From: Nitrospinaceae bacterium
Lineage (GTDB): Bacteria > Nitrospinota > Nitrospinia > Nitrospinales > Nitrospinaceae
Reading direction: 5' to 3'
DNA: 64,000 nucleotides
Assembly: GCA_029261535.1 (NCBI GenBank)
Contig: JAJDBF010000026.1
Location: 61,271 to 125,270 of the forward strand
The notes below the pieces were generated by a model that was not told the origin of the DNA, searched no databases, and worked only from the letters and a program-made list of their open reading frames with translations. A program made the translations under genes and the position numbers. Of this stretch, positions 46,080 through 57,992 are shown one piece after another; positions within the stretch are counted from its first letter, which is position 1, and each line of letters opens with the position of its first letter.

Positions 46080-48100
46080 CAGGGGGTAGCTTTAACTCCA
46101 ATATCACGGGACTCCGAGGCAGAATCCGTTTTCTTTTTTTCGGGGGCATCATCGACAGGATTCCCTTTGCCGTTGCCTTGACCATTGGCCTCAGGGCTTG
46201 CCGGGGTGGCATCAGGGTTCACCACTCGCTGATAAAACTCGCGAATCGCAACGGTCAATGTTTCTTCATCCAGTCCAAGATCCTTGCGGATAATTTTTGG
46301 TGCTCCGTGTTCCACCACGATATCCGCCACGCCAAAAATTTTGACGTTGAGCGGCTGGTTGGTGATGTTGTCATGCAGGGCTTCAAGAACCGCCGAACCA
46401 AACCCGCCAGGGCGCGAATGTTCTTCTACCGTTACCATACATTTTGTTTTGAGGGCGTATTCAACCATCAATTTTTCATCAACCGGTTTGGCAAAGCGGG
46501 CGTTGATGAGCGCGACCTTGAGGCCTTCCGCTTCCAGATTTTTCACAACCTCGCGACAACGCGGCACCACATGCCCGAACGCCACCACGGCGATGTCGGT
46601 CCCGTCCTGCAACACTTCGCCCTTGCCGATTTCCATAATATTCATTTCAGGGTTGATCTCAAGCCCTTCACAGGCATCCCGCGGAAACCGAATGGCGGCT
46701 GGACCCGGATGGTAAATCGAGGTCTTCAGCATATCGCGCAATTCGTTTTCATCCTTCGGTGCCATGATGACCATATTCGGCAGTGTGCGCAGGTAAGCGA
46801 TGTCATAAAGGCCCTGATGCGTGGCTCCGTCTTCTCCAACAATACCGGAACGATCCATCGCAAAGGTGATCGGAATATCCATCAGGCAAATATCGTGTAC
46901 CACCTGATCGTAGGCACGCTGTAAAAAGGTCGAGTAAATGGCCACGACCGGGCGCAAACCTTCCAGAGCCAGACCACCGGCAAAATCGACACCATGTTGC
47001 TCGGCCATCCCAACATCGAATGTGCGGTCCGGAAATACTTTTTCAAATTTGGAAATACCGGTGCCATCTGGCATGGCGGCGGTGATGGCGATGATGTCCT
47101 GATCTTCCCTGGCAAGCTCGATGAGCGCATCGGCAAATATTGCGGTGTAGGCCGGGTTGGATTTCTTCTTGTGAAACTCGCCCTTTTCGATATCGAAAGG
47201 TTTGGCACCGTGCCAGATATCCGCTTTTTCCTCTGCAACTTTATAGCCTTTGCCTTTACGCGTGATGACGTGCATCAGTGTCGGGCCACTGAGGTCCTTG
47301 ATATTTTCAAAGGTTTCGATGAGGGCCTGTGTGTCGTGCCCATCTACTGGCCCAACGTAACGCAGTCCAAGGTCTTCAAACAGTCTTCCCGGAATGAAGA
47401 TGCCTTTGATCGTATCATCCAGGCGATGCGCATAATGCGATATGTCTTCCCCAATGCCCGGAATGGAAAGAAGAACCTGGTCGACTTCCTTTTTGATGCG
47501 GGTCATCCACTGACCGGTCATGATCTGGCTCAGGTGGGCGGACAATCCGCCAATATTAGGCGCAATGGCCATTTCATTGTCGTTAAGAACGATGATCACA
47601 TCCGTTTTGATATGCCCGGCATGATTAAGGGCCTCAAAGGCCATGCCAGCAGTGAGCGACCCATCACCAATAACCGCCAGCACCCTGTTATCCTTTTTTA
47701 GCAGATCACGTGCTTTGGCAAATGCCAGTGCCGCAGAGATGGACGTGCCGCCATGGCCCGTGTTCCAGCAATCGTGGTCGCTTTCCTCGCGCTTGGTGAA
47801 ACCGGACAAGCCTTGATACTGGCGCAGGGTGTCAAACCGGGAATTCCGACCCGTGAGTAATTTATGGACATAAGACTGATGCCCGACATCCCAAACAAAT
47901 TTGTCTGCCGGGGTGCTGAACACATAGTGCATGGCGATGGTCAACTCCACCACTCCCATATTCGATCCCAAGTGACCGCCGGTCTTGGAAATGATTGAGA
48001 GCAATCGGTCCCGGACTTCACCGGCCAACACGACCAACTCATCCTGATTGAGTTGTTTGATATCACCCGGGTTTTGAATTTTATCGAGGAATCGGGTCAT
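46079..48100 (-). CDS. dxs: 1-deoxy-D-xylulose-5-phosphate synthase
   Basis: 673 residues from the ATG at 48100 (GGTGG upstream; the longer frame from 48133 overlaps ispA). Thiamine-diphosphate binding loops: [18 protein letters not shown] and the [10 protein letters not shown] metal site. The conserved [15 protein letters not shown] and [17 protein letters not shown] follow. It condenses pyruvate and glyceraldehyde-3-phosphate in the first MEP-pathway step. The last 45 residues are a low-complexity Pro/Gly/Asn/Lys tail ([19 protein letters not shown]) not found in typical Dxs. It lies 13 bp after ispA. Confidence 0.97.
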   Translation of the reverse strand: MTRFLDKIQNPGDIKQLNQDELVVLAGEVRDRLLSIISKTGGHLGSNMGVVELTIAMHYVFSTPADKFVWDVGHQSYVHKLLTGRNSRFDTLRQYQGLSGFTKREESDHDCWNTGHGGTSISAALAFAKARDLLKKDNRVLAVIGDGSLTAGMAFEALNHAGHIKTDVIIVLNDNEMAIAPNIGGLSAHLSQIMTGQWMTRIKKEVDQVLLSIPGIGEDISHYAHRLDDTIKGIFIPGRLFEDLGLRYVGPVDGHDTQALIETFENIKDLSGPTLMHVITRKGKGYKVAEEKADIWHGAKPFDIEKGEFHKKKSNPAYTAIFADALIELAREDQDIIAITAAMPDGTGISKFEKVFPDRTFDVGMAEQHGVDFAGGLALEGLRPVVAIYSTFLQRAYDQVVHDICLMDIPITFAMDRSGIVGEDGATHQGLYDIAYLRTLPNMVIMAPKDENELRDMLKTSIYHPGPAAIRFPRDACEGLEINPEMNIMEIGKGEVLQDGTDIAVVAFGHVVPRCREVVKNLEAEGLKVALINARFAKPVDEKLMVEYALKTKCMVTVEEHSRPGGFGSAVLEALHDNITNQPLNVKIFGVADIVVEHGAPKIIRKDLGLDEETLTVAIREFYQRVVNPDATPASPEANGQGNGKGNPVDDAPEKKKTDSASESRDIGVKATP

Positions 48101-48113
48101 GCCACCACCCTTG

Positions 48114-49004
48114 CTAAAATGTGCGTTCAACAAAAAAACGTCCGATTTCCCTTAAAGGGTCGGCTCGATCGTCAAAGGATTCGAGGCAGACAATGCCATC
48201 TTCAACCAACTGCTCGGCCTTTGCTTTTGAAGCTTCCAAGCCAAACATGGCCGGATAGGTTGCTTTACCTTTGTCTTGATCACTGCCCACATCCTTACCT
48301 AATTTTTCCTGATCGCCGGTAATATCCAGAATGTCGTCAATGATCTGAAATGCCAGTCCAATATGGGCTCCAAACCGGGACAACGCTCCGAGCTGGGTTT
48401 CATCTGCCTGGCTTAATATGGCACCGGCACGAATACAGGCTTTAAAAAAGAATCCTGTTTTGTAAATGTGGATATACTCAAGAGTTTCTGCATCAATGGC
48501 CTCCCCTTCGGATTCCAGATCCACCACCTGACCGCCAATGACACCGGTAGACCCCAGGGCGCGGGCCAGTTCATGGGTCGCCCGCAGGATGTTCTTGTGC
48601 GGGGTTTTTTCCATCATGACCGCCTGGGTCATAATCATGAAGGACTGAGTCAACAGCCCATCACCCGACAAAATGGCGATGGCCTCGCCAAACACTTTGT
48701 GGTTGGTGGGTTTCCCGCGCCGGAGGTTGTCATCATCCAACGCCGGGAGATCATCGTGAATCAGGGTGTAGGTGTGCAGAAACTCAACCGCCACCGCAAA
48801 AGGCAAGACATCACTGCGATTGCCCCCCACCGCTTCCGCAGACGCGATCAACAAGGCAGGCCGCAGTCGCTTCCCACCCGCAAAAACGCTGTAATGCATT
48901 GATTCGTGAATGCTTTCCGGGAAAGTTTTTTGACCGGGTAGAAATTGACCAATGGCCTGGTCAATAAACAATTTACATTCGGATAGGTATTGCTTGGCGG
49001 GCAA
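48114..49004 (-). CDS. ispA: farnesyl/geranyl diphosphate synthase
   Basis: 296 residues when started at the TTG at 49004. AAAGGGAG lies 5 nt before this codon, and the resulting N-terminus PAKQYLSECKLFIDQAIGQF and length match IspA (about 299 in E. coli). An ATG at 49061 would add 19 residues without a good site. Aspartate-rich motifs DDLPALDDDNLRRG and DDILDITGD bind Mg-diphosphate. It elongates dimethylallyl diphosphate to geranyl and farnesyl diphosphate. It is first in the ispA-dxs-hisB-hisH-EamA operon. Confidence 0.93.
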   Translation of the reverse strand: MPAKQYLSECKLFIDQAIGQFLPGQKTFPESIHESMHYSVFAGGKRLRPALLIASAEAVGGNRSDVLPFAVAVEFLHTYTLIHDDLPALDDDNLRRGKPTNHKVFGEAIAILSGDGLLTQSFMIMTQAVMMEKTPHKNILRATHELARALGSTGVIGGQVVDLESEGEAIDAETLEYIHIYKTGFFFKACIRAGAILSQADETQLGALSRFGAHIGLAFQIIDDILDITGDQEKLGKDVGSDQDKGKATYPAMFGLEASKAKAEQLVEDGIVCLESFDDRADPLREIGRFFVERTF

Positions 49005-49154
49005 ATCGACTCCCTTTGCCTGATGGAAAACCCGAGAAACCACGGTCAAAACCGTCAGCATCTTAACGAAAAAATAGTAGCACAAAATCCAATGCAGTCA
49101 ACCTTATTCGGGAACGCCAAAGACCCCAAAGCGTTTATATTTTCAATGGTTGGA

Positions 49155-49320
49155 CCACCTTCCGGTGGGGATAAAAGGCTTGCCGCTAATAAGCAAACAG
49201 TGTTACTTGAGCGCATTTGTTCAAGAACCGCCAGTCACCTCTGTTCAAGAACGCTACTCGCATTCTTGAATCCCGTTAACTGACCGCAAGGTCTGCCGAC
49301 CGCAAGGTCCGCCCTCTGTA
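49155..49320. repeat. intergenic cluster of short hairpins and direct repeats
   Basis: The 554-bp gap between ispA and nhaD contains no convincing gene. It does hold: CCACC-TTCC-GGTGG (49155-49168); TTCAAGAAC twice (about 49220 and 49244), the second pairing with TTCTTG at about 49264; two exact copies of GACCGCAAGGTC (49282-49293 and 49298-49309), each a 4-bp stem with a GCAA loop; and a CTCT/AGAG stem to 49320. These lie divergently upstream of both genes. They could be regulatory, a decayed element, or simply structured. Confidence 0.4.
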
Positions 49321-49558
49321 GAGGACCCACCATTCATGTCATGGCAGGTTTTAAACCCTTCGGTCATTTACAAACCCCGGTTTCTCGTCTATTCATTTGA
49401 TTCACTAACTACCCAATATTCAAGTTTTCATGGACAAATCACACGTTTTGCTTTCAAATTGAAACTGGGTACCAAAATTCCGGCATCCTCAACCTCTATA
49501 GCCTCTATGCGGCAAGCATGATTATTTAATTGATTTGTATTGAGATAAGGAGTTTAGA

Positions 49559-50884
49559 ATGACCACAGCCTGGGTCGGGTTCCTTTGTTTGGCCATTTTC
49601 ATTTTCAGTTACTCTTTAGTCATTGCCGAAGAACATATTCATTTACGAAAATCCAAACCCGTTATCGTAGCGGGATGCCTGATGTGGATGTTTATCGGCA
49701 TCTACGAACACGGGAACAGCGGCAGTCATGCCCATGAGTTTGTGGTCGAACTGATCGCTGAGATTGGAGAATTATTTTTCTTTCTGCTGGCGGCGATGAC
49801 TTATATCAACACCCTCGCTGAACGCAACGTGTTCAACACTCTGCGCACCTGGTTGCTGTCGCGGGGAATGGGATTCAAAAAACTGTTCTGGGCCACGGGC
49901 ACCATCTCCTTCTTCCTGTCGCCTCTGGCCGACAACCTGACCACCGCCCTGCTGTTGTCTACAGTTGCCCTGGCAGTCAGTGGAGGCAATGGCAAGTTCA
50001 TCTCAATCTCCTTCACCAACATCGTTGTCGCGGCCAATGCGGGTGGGGCCTGGAGCCCTTTTGGCGACATCACCACTTTGATGGTATGGACTGCGGGCAA
50101 AGTGCCCACTTTAAAATTCGCTTACCTGATGCTCCCCTCCGTCATCAACTGGCTGGTGCCAGCGGTGATCATGTTCATGTTCCTGCCAGATGAAAAACCT
50201 GAAGTCACCAGGGAAAAAGTCGTCATGAAACCGGGAGCAAAAATAGTGATCGTGCTTGGGATCTTGACCATCGCCACCGCCGTCAGCTTCCACCAGTTCC
50301 TGCACTTGCCGCCGTTCATGGGGATGATGCTGGGCCTCGGTTTCCTCATGCTCTTCGGCTATTATCTTAAACGGTGGGGCGACAAACCCACCATGGACCA
50401 AATGGGCATTCCCAAGGAACATCAGGAAGAATCCAGTCACACCTTCGATATTTTCCGCCGGATTGAAACCGTCGAGTTCGACACCCTGCTTTTTTTCTTC
50501 GGTGTCCTCAGTGCGGTCGGTGCCCTGCAATACATCGGGTACCTCGCCATGGTGAGCCAGACCCTTTACGTTGACCTGGGTCCGACCTACGCCAACATCA
50601 TCGTTGGAGTGCTGTCCGCCATTGTCGACAATATTCCGGTCATGTACGCGGTCCTAAAGATGAACCCGGTCATGGGGCTCGATCAATGGCTGTTGATCAC
50701 TCTGACTTGCGGAGTCGGCGGCAGTTTGTTGTCGGTGGGTTCCGCCGCTGGTGTGGCGGTCATGGGGGTGGACAAGAAAAACTACACCTTCATGGCTCAT
50801 CTCAAATGGGCCTGGGCAATCGCTTTGGGTTACGCCGCCAGTATTTTCGTCTGGTGGTTGGTGACCGAATCGATTCGATCCTGA
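49559..50884 (+). CDS. nhaD: NhaD-type sodium/proton antiporter
   Basis: 441 residues, about twelve membrane helices, of the ArsB/NhaD ion-transporter superfamily. Conserved features: IYEHGNSGSHAHEFVVELIA at the first periplasmic loop, PLADNLTTALLLS, NIVVAANAGGAWSPFGDITT and VLSAIVDNIPVMYAVLKMNP. It extrudes Na+ or Li+ in exchange for protons, suiting saline or alkaline growth. AAGGAG precedes the ATG. It has its own transcription unit; comF converges 12 bp after it. Confidence 0.92.
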   Translation: MTTAWVGFLCLAIFIFSYSLVIAEEHIHLRKSKPVIVAGCLMWMFIGIYEHGNSGSHAHEFVVELIAEIGELFFFLLAAMTYINTLAERNVFNTLRTWLLSRGMGFKKLFWATGTISFFLSPLADNLTTALLLSTVALAVSGGNGKFISISFTNIVVAANAGGAWSPFGDITTLMVWTAGKVPTLKFAYLMLPSVINWLVPAVIMFMFLPDEKPEVTREKVVMKPGAKIVIVLGILTIATAVSFHQFLHLPPFMGMMLGLGFLMLFGYYLKRWGDKPTMDQMGIPKEHQEESSHTFDIFRRIETVEFDTLLFFFGVLSAVGALQYIGYLAMVSQTLYVDLGPTYANIIVGVLSAIVDNIPVMYAVLKMNPVMGLDQWLLITLTCGVGGSLLSVGSAAGVAVMGVDKKNYTFMAHLKWAWAIALGYAASIFVWWLVTESIRS

Positions 50885-50895
50885 CAGAAAAAAAA

Positions 50896-51660
50896 TCAAG
50901 GAGCCCGGCCGAGGGTGAGCACTTCCACCCACCCGGCTCCGGCTTTTTTCAGCACCTTTGACACCTCGCTAACGGTCGCACCGGTGGTCATCACATCATC
51001 GACCACCAACACCCGACGGTCCTCGATCAACCCGGTATCACGAACGGCAAACGCGCCCTTCATATTTTCGATGCGTTTGTTGCGGTTCATCCGGGTCTGA
51101 GTCTCTGTATCCCGAACTCGTTGCATCACGCTTGGGGCCAGAGGCAGATTGAATACGCGAGCCACTTGCCGCGCCAGCAAGACGGCCTGATCAAATCCGC
51201 GCGACTGACACTTGGATTGGTGAAGAGGCACCGGCACCACAATCAAATCGACGTAGGTCTCGCTGTTTTCCAGATGATACGCTTTTAGAAGGTGACGAAT
51301 TTCATCGAGCGCGCCGGGTTGTCCCTGATATTTATAAAAAGTCATCAACCCTTTAAACGCGGATTCATACATCACGATGGAACGCGCCCGGTCAAAAGGT
51401 GGGGATTCCAAACGGCACCGGGCGCACACAAAATTTTCTTCCGGGACGGTGTAGTCGATTTCCGCCGGGAAACCACAAACCTCACACCAGGGCTGAGCAA
51501 GGGTATGCAGTGCCTCCTGACAGGGACCACAAAGACAGGGCCCTCCGCCCTGCCGCGCCAGTCCACAAAAAACACAGGGACGCGGGAACAACAGGTTCCA
51601 AAACCCTTCACGAAAAAGAATCAGGCCTTTCAGAATTTCAATTCGGGGTATAATGGGCAC
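50896..51660 (-). CDS. comF: ComF-family phosphoribosyltransferase-like protein
   Basis: 254 residues. The N-terminus has a double zinc ribbon (CVFCG, CLCGPC, CEVCG, CARC). The phosphoribosyltransferase domain contains VVPVPLHQSKCQSRGFDQA, RVRDTETQTRMNRNKRIENM and the PRPP loop VLVVDDVMTTGATVSEV. ComF proteins assist DNA uptake in competent bacteria, though many hosts are not known to be competent. No other competence gene lies nearby. Confidence 0.9.
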   Translation of the reverse strand: MPIIPRIEILKGLILFREGFWNLLFPRPCVFCGLARQGGGPCLCGPCQEALHTLAQPWCEVCGFPAEIDYTVPEENFVCARCRLESPPFDRARSIVMYESAFKGLMTFYKYQGQPGALDEIRHLLKAYHLENSETYVDLIVVPVPLHQSKCQSRGFDQAVLLARQVARVFNLPLAPSVMQRVRDTETQTRMNRNKRIENMKGAFAVRDTGLIEDRRVLVVDDVMTTGATVSEVSKVLKKAGAGWVEVLTLGRAP

Positions 51661-51753
51661 AACGCGATTCTCCAGAGCTCAAACGACCGATTCCAGTATA
51701 TCGATTTCAGGGCACCTCTGGAAATTGCTTTTGGTCGCGAGGTGCTGGCGCGA

Positions 51754-51779
51754 AGCCTGCCCTGAGCCTGTCGAAGAGG
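51754..51779. repeat. single copy of the widespread CCTGAGCCTGTCGAAG repeat
   Basis: GCCTGCCCTGAGCCTGTCGA and the following AGAGGC match a REP-like motif I recognise as recurring in intergenic DNA of unrelated bacteria. It lies between comF and argD; no stem partner is complete here. The 224-bp gap holds no gene I can support. Confidence 0.45.
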
Positions 51780-51884
51780 CCAATAAACTGCAGACCTCGA
51801 TTTTAGAGAGTCTGCGAGTACCGGGACAGAACATATCGAATAAATAGAAGTCCTCTTTATAAACACCTGTTCTTCAATTCCGAC

Positions 51885-53099
51885 ATGACCACAAATTCTT
51901 CTGCAATAAAATTAACAGACCAGCACGTTCTTGGAAACTATCGCCGGTTTCCCATCGCTCTTTCCAAAGGCAAGGGGATGTACGTCTGGGATGAGTCCGG
52001 CAACAAGTACCTGGATTTTGTCGCCGGCATCGCAGTCGACGCTCTCGGTCACTGCCATCCCGACATCGTCAAAGCTATCAAACAACAGGCGGGCACACTC
52101 ATGCACGTGTCCAACCTGTACCATATTCCACGGCAAGCTGAACTGGCACGGCAACTGACGCGCCACTGTTTTGCCGACAAGGTGTTTTTCTGCAACAGCG
52201 GCACCGAAGCAAACGAGGCGGCGATCAAACTCGCGCGCAAGGTGATGTTTGACCGGGGGCAACCGAAGCGCATCGAAATCATCACGACCCTGGCATCGTT
52301 TCACGGCAGGACTCTCGGAGCCCTCAGCGCCACCGGTCAGAACAAAATGAAACAAGGGTTCGGCCCCATGTTGCCTGGGTTCAAGCACGTCCCGTTTGGA
52401 GATTTAAAGGCAATCGAAAAAAGCATCACTTCCAAAACCTGCGCGGTGATGATCGAACCTGTGCAAGGGGAAACAGGGGTCAACACGGCAAGCAAAAATT
52501 TTTTCCAAAACCTGAAACGGCTCTGCAAAAAAAAGAAGGTGTTACTGATCTTTGATGAAGTGCAGACCGGAATGGGGCGAACTGGTCACCTGTTTGCGCA
52601 TCAGGGCATCGGCATGAAACCGGACATTATGACGCTGGCCAAGGGGCTCGGCGGCGGTATGCCGATTGGTGCCCTGCTCACTACAGATGAACTGGCCGCA
52701 TCGCTTGGGCCGGGAACCCATGGCACCACCTTTGGCGGCAACCCTCTGGCTTGCGCATCAGCACTGGCTGTCCTCAAAATAATCTCTGCCAAATCTTTTT
52801 TGAAACAGGTGCGGGACAAGGGTATTTTCTTCAAAAAGGAATTGCAAAAACTTGGCGACCGCCACGCGGTCATCAAAAAAATTCGGGGCGAAGGCCTGAT
52901 GATCGGGGTGGACCTGACTCTGCCGACTCCGGCTGTATCGACCGAATGTCTTCGGCGTGGCGCATTGGTCAATGCCATCGCGCCGCATACGCTACGGTTC
53001 ATTCCGCCCCTGATTGCAACGCGCAAGGACATCGAAAAATTAATCAGCATTCTGGAAAAAAGCATCGTCTCCGTCATGAAAGAGACGGGCTCCAGCTAA
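51885..53099 (+). CDS. argD: acetylornithine aminotransferase
   Basis: 404 residues, a class III PLP aminotransferase. PLP-binding features: GTEANEAAIKLARK, SFHGRTLGALSATGQ, LLIFDEVQTGMGRTGHLFAH and the Schiff-base Lys in TLAKGLGGGMPIGA. FVAGIAVDALGHCHPDIVKA and NALAPHTLRFIPPL-like (NAIAPHTLRFIPPL) fit ArgD. It makes N-acetylornithine in arginine synthesis and may also serve succinyl-diaminopimelate. It starts the argD-mscS-tgt unit; the leader has no strong ribosome-binding site. Confidence 0.95.
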   Translation: MTTNSSAIKLTDQHVLGNYRRFPIALSKGKGMYVWDESGNKYLDFVAGIAVDALGHCHPDIVKAIKQQAGTLMHVSNLYHIPRQAELARQLTRHCFADKVFFCNSGTEANEAAIKLARKVMFDRGQPKRIEIITTLASFHGRTLGALSATGQNKMKQGFGPMLPGFKHVPFGDLKAIEKSITSKTCAVMIEPVQGETGVNTASKNFFQNLKRLCKKKKVLLIFDEVQTGMGRTGHLFAHQGIGMKPDIMTLAKGLGGGMPIGALLTTDELAASLGPGTHGTTFGGNPLACASALAVLKIISAKSFLKQVRDKGIFFKKELQKLGDRHAVIKKIRGEGLMIGVDLTLPTPAVSTECLRRGALVNAIAPHTLRFIPPLIATRKDIEKLISILEKSIVSVMKETGSS

Positions 53100-53115
53100 A
53101 GGCTCAACTATTGAT

Positions 53116-55973
<2,858 letters not shown>

Positions 55974-55993
55974 TGGTTGTCTGAAAAAAAAGT

Positions 55994-56392
55994 TTATTCG
56001 CTTCGGGAAGGAGTATTTTCTTCAAGATCCGGGTCTTCGAGGATGCCACGGATTTTAAATTCACCGATGACATAACCGGACCGTTCCGGCAGGGCCGCCT
56101 GGAAAGCGGATTTCAACCGGGGCAGGCGTTCTTTGTCCAAAACATCCAGCAATTTATTGAACGTCTGTTCCGGAAAATATAAGGTCAGGTTCAATCCCGC
56201 CTTTTGATATTGAAAACGGTAGCCCGACTTCAAGGGCGCAATTCTCTGCGGTTTGTATTCAACATGGCCCTTGGGCATAAGTTCACCGACTTCCTGCCAT
56301 CCGGCTCCTCCCCCTTGCAATATTTTTTTCACCGCGAACAGAAGCGCGCTTCCATCCATCAATTCGTAGGTGTAACTGCGTCGTTGATTCAT
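55994..56392 (-). CDS. hypothetical 132-residue protein
   Basis: A small soluble protein without signal peptide: an N-terminal helix (MDGSALLFAVKKILQGGG), then alternating strands (HVEYKPQRIAPLKSGYRFQY, LNLTLYFPEQTFNKLL), and an acidic tail (EDPDLEENTPSRSE). I do not recognise a family. It lies 23 bp after a methyltransferase gene on the same strand, so the two may be co-transcribed, and it converges on tgt. Confidence 0.6.
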   Translation of the reverse strand: MNQRRSYTYELMDGSALLFAVKKILQGGGAGWQEVGELMPKGHVEYKPQRIAPLKSGYRFQYQKAGLNLTLYFPEQTFNKLLDVLDKERLPRLKSAFQAALPERSGYVIGEFKIRGILEDPDLEENTPSRSE

Positions 56393-56415
56393 TCAAATTG
56401 AAAGAGTAAAGGCCA

Positions 56416-57270
56416 TCAATCAGCCTGATTGTTTATCGGGATCGCACGCAACGCTAAAAATAACGGAAACTCCTGCCGCGCCCGATTTTCCGCTCTGGCT
56501 CGTTTACCGGGTTCGCTGGTTTTCCCAGATGTCCATTCCTCCAGCCGATCAACCGCAAGCCCGGCACTCGCCAGCGACTCAAAATAAGACTGCAAAGGCC
56601 GGTGATAGGTGGTGGTATGCCCACGCGCGCCATTCTTCGGCGGAGTCACAATCGGGATTTTTGTTTCCGTTGCGTACAGGTCCACCCGCCGGTACTGCGT
56701 CTTTTTAGTTTCATCAAATTCCCAATGAGACTGCCGGGGAATGCGAAAACACGGATGCGTCAGCACCATAACGAATCGGCCTTCAGGCTTGAGCCAGCGT
56801 TTAATATTTTTGAGTACCGGAACCAGATGTTCAATATTCTGCACTGCCAGAAGGCAGGAGATGGCATCGAACGTCCGCCCTTGCAACGCTTCGGGATCCC
56901 CCGCGTCGAAGTGATGAAATGAAACCGTCTTCGGCGAACGCCTGCGCGCCGCATCAATCAACGCTGAAGAAACATCCAGCCCCTCTACTTTAAAACCCCG
57001 GTCATGCAGGTATCGACAGAACACGCCTTGCCCACAGGCGACATCCAGCACCTGTTCATTTTTCTTAAGCTCCAACAGAGACAAGGCTCCAGGCAGGATC
57101 AACGACTGCTGATACTCGCTTCCTTGCATCCCCACCAGGGCATCGTACCAGCGCGCGGCCTGATCCCACGCGGCATTGCCCGCCTCTTCATTTTTGGAGG
57201 AAGAACGTGGAGAACTTTTTGAAGAGCCACGATGGTCTTTTCGCTTCGAAGTTTTCTTGATCGAGGACAA
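56416..57270 (-). CDS. class I SAM-dependent methyltransferase
   Basis: 284 residues. A basic Ser/Lys-rich N-tail of about 30 residues precedes a Methyltransf-11-type fold with motif I VLDVACGQGVFCRYLH, motif II VEGLDVSSALIDAARRR, and FDAISCLLAVQNIEHL for motif IV. The start is uncertain: the longest frame begins with TTG at 57270 and has no clear ribosome-binding site, so the basic tail might be untranslated. Substrate unknown. Confidence 0.78.
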   Translation of the reverse strand: MSSIKKTSKRKDHRGSSKSSPRSSSKNEEAGNAAWDQAARWYDALVGMQGSEYQQSLILPGALSLLELKKNEQVLDVACGQGVFCRYLHDRGFKVEGLDVSSALIDAARRRSPKTVSFHHFDAGDPEALQGRTFDAISCLLAVQNIEHLVPVLKNIKRWLKPEGRFVMVLTHPCFRIPRQSHWEFDETKKTQYRRVDLYATETKIPIVTPPKNGARGHTTTYHRPLQSYFESLASAGLAVDRLEEWTSGKTSEPGKRARAENRARQEFPLFLALRAIPINNQAD

Positions 57271-57299
57271 AGGATTTTTCAGAAGTTGAGGTGTCGGCC

Positions 57300-57328
57300 T
57301 TGAGGCAAGTTCACAAATTGCTTATAAT
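57300..57328 (+). promoter_or_regulatory. candidate promoter of the lipoprotein gene
   Basis: TTGAGG (57300-57305), a 17-bp spacer and TATAAT (57323-57328) form a good sigma-70 promoter by eye. It implies a leader of about 155 nt containing a C7 run near 57375 that could affect expression. Confidence 0.45.
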
Positions 57329-57490
57329 TCCAGAATCAGTGCTGGTCCGTCCAGGGTCTTCCAGAAGGTTGCACCCCCCCGGCGTTCTTTTTTAATAACG
57401 GGCCAGCGAGCCACCCGAAAAATTTTCAGGATTGGGTTCTTCTCAAACCTCACCGTCGGGCGGCTTCATCTTACCACACGAGGTCAGACC

Positions 57491-57985
57491 GTGAAATGTT
57501 CCCGCCCCCTTCCATGGAAGTCCCGGCTCCTTCTTCCCACCCTTCTACCCGTCCTGTTGCTCCTCCTCATTACTGGAGGTTGCAGTATGATCCCGAAGGA
57601 CCACGAAAAGGATTTTGAAAACCTGGAACGCATCATGAAGCTTTACAACAACGAGTTTGAATCCAGATCAGACAAAGCCGGTGCCATGTGGGTCGATCAC
57701 AATATGAAAGCCGAGTATCTCGCACAGGTGCATGAAATTTTTGAACGCATCAGCTTCGTCAACAGCCAGGTCCTCAATGTAGTATTCAAAAAAAGCGGCA
57801 AGATGATAACCAATAGCGGAGGAAACCCGGTGGCCGATTTTGATGAAGCATTGGTGTTGATCCGTTACGAATACGTCCTGTCTCCAAGCGTGTCACTTAA
57901 AACCAAAGTGGTCAAACAACGCTGGGTCCTGAATGCGGGAAGAGTCTGGAATCTGATTCCCGACCTGAGCGTTTTCAACGAATAG
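57491..57985 (+). CDS. small lipoprotein of unknown function
   Basis: 164 residues starting at GTG (57491; GAGGT lies 7 nt upstream). A strongly hydrophobic signal peptide ends in the lipobox ITGGC, predicting lipidation at about Cys31. The mature part is alpha/beta: a helix NLERIMKLYNNEFESR, a central helix EYLAQVHEIFERI, then strands ending RWVLNAGRVWNLIPDL. I do not recognise a family; the fold suggests a small NTF2-like or ABC-assisting lipoprotein, which is a guess. It converges on sfsA with 7 bp between stops. Confidence 0.7.
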   Translation: MKCSRPLPWKSRLLLPTLLPVLLLLLITGGCSMIPKDHEKDFENLERIMKLYNNEFESRSDKAGAMWVDHNMKAEYLAQVHEIFERISFVNSQVLNVVFKKSGKMITNSGGNPVADFDEALVLIRYEYVLSPSVSLKTKVVKQRWVLNAGRVWNLIPDLSVFNE

Positions 57986-57992
57986 TCCGACC

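Noticed and set aside
46178..46924. A 248-codon plus-strand frame over dxs
   Set aside because: Antisense shadow, no recognisable features.
51630..51866. A 78-codon minus-strand frame overlapping the comF start
   Set aside because: It includes the translated REP-like repeat (PLRQAQGRLRAS), a known source of false genes.
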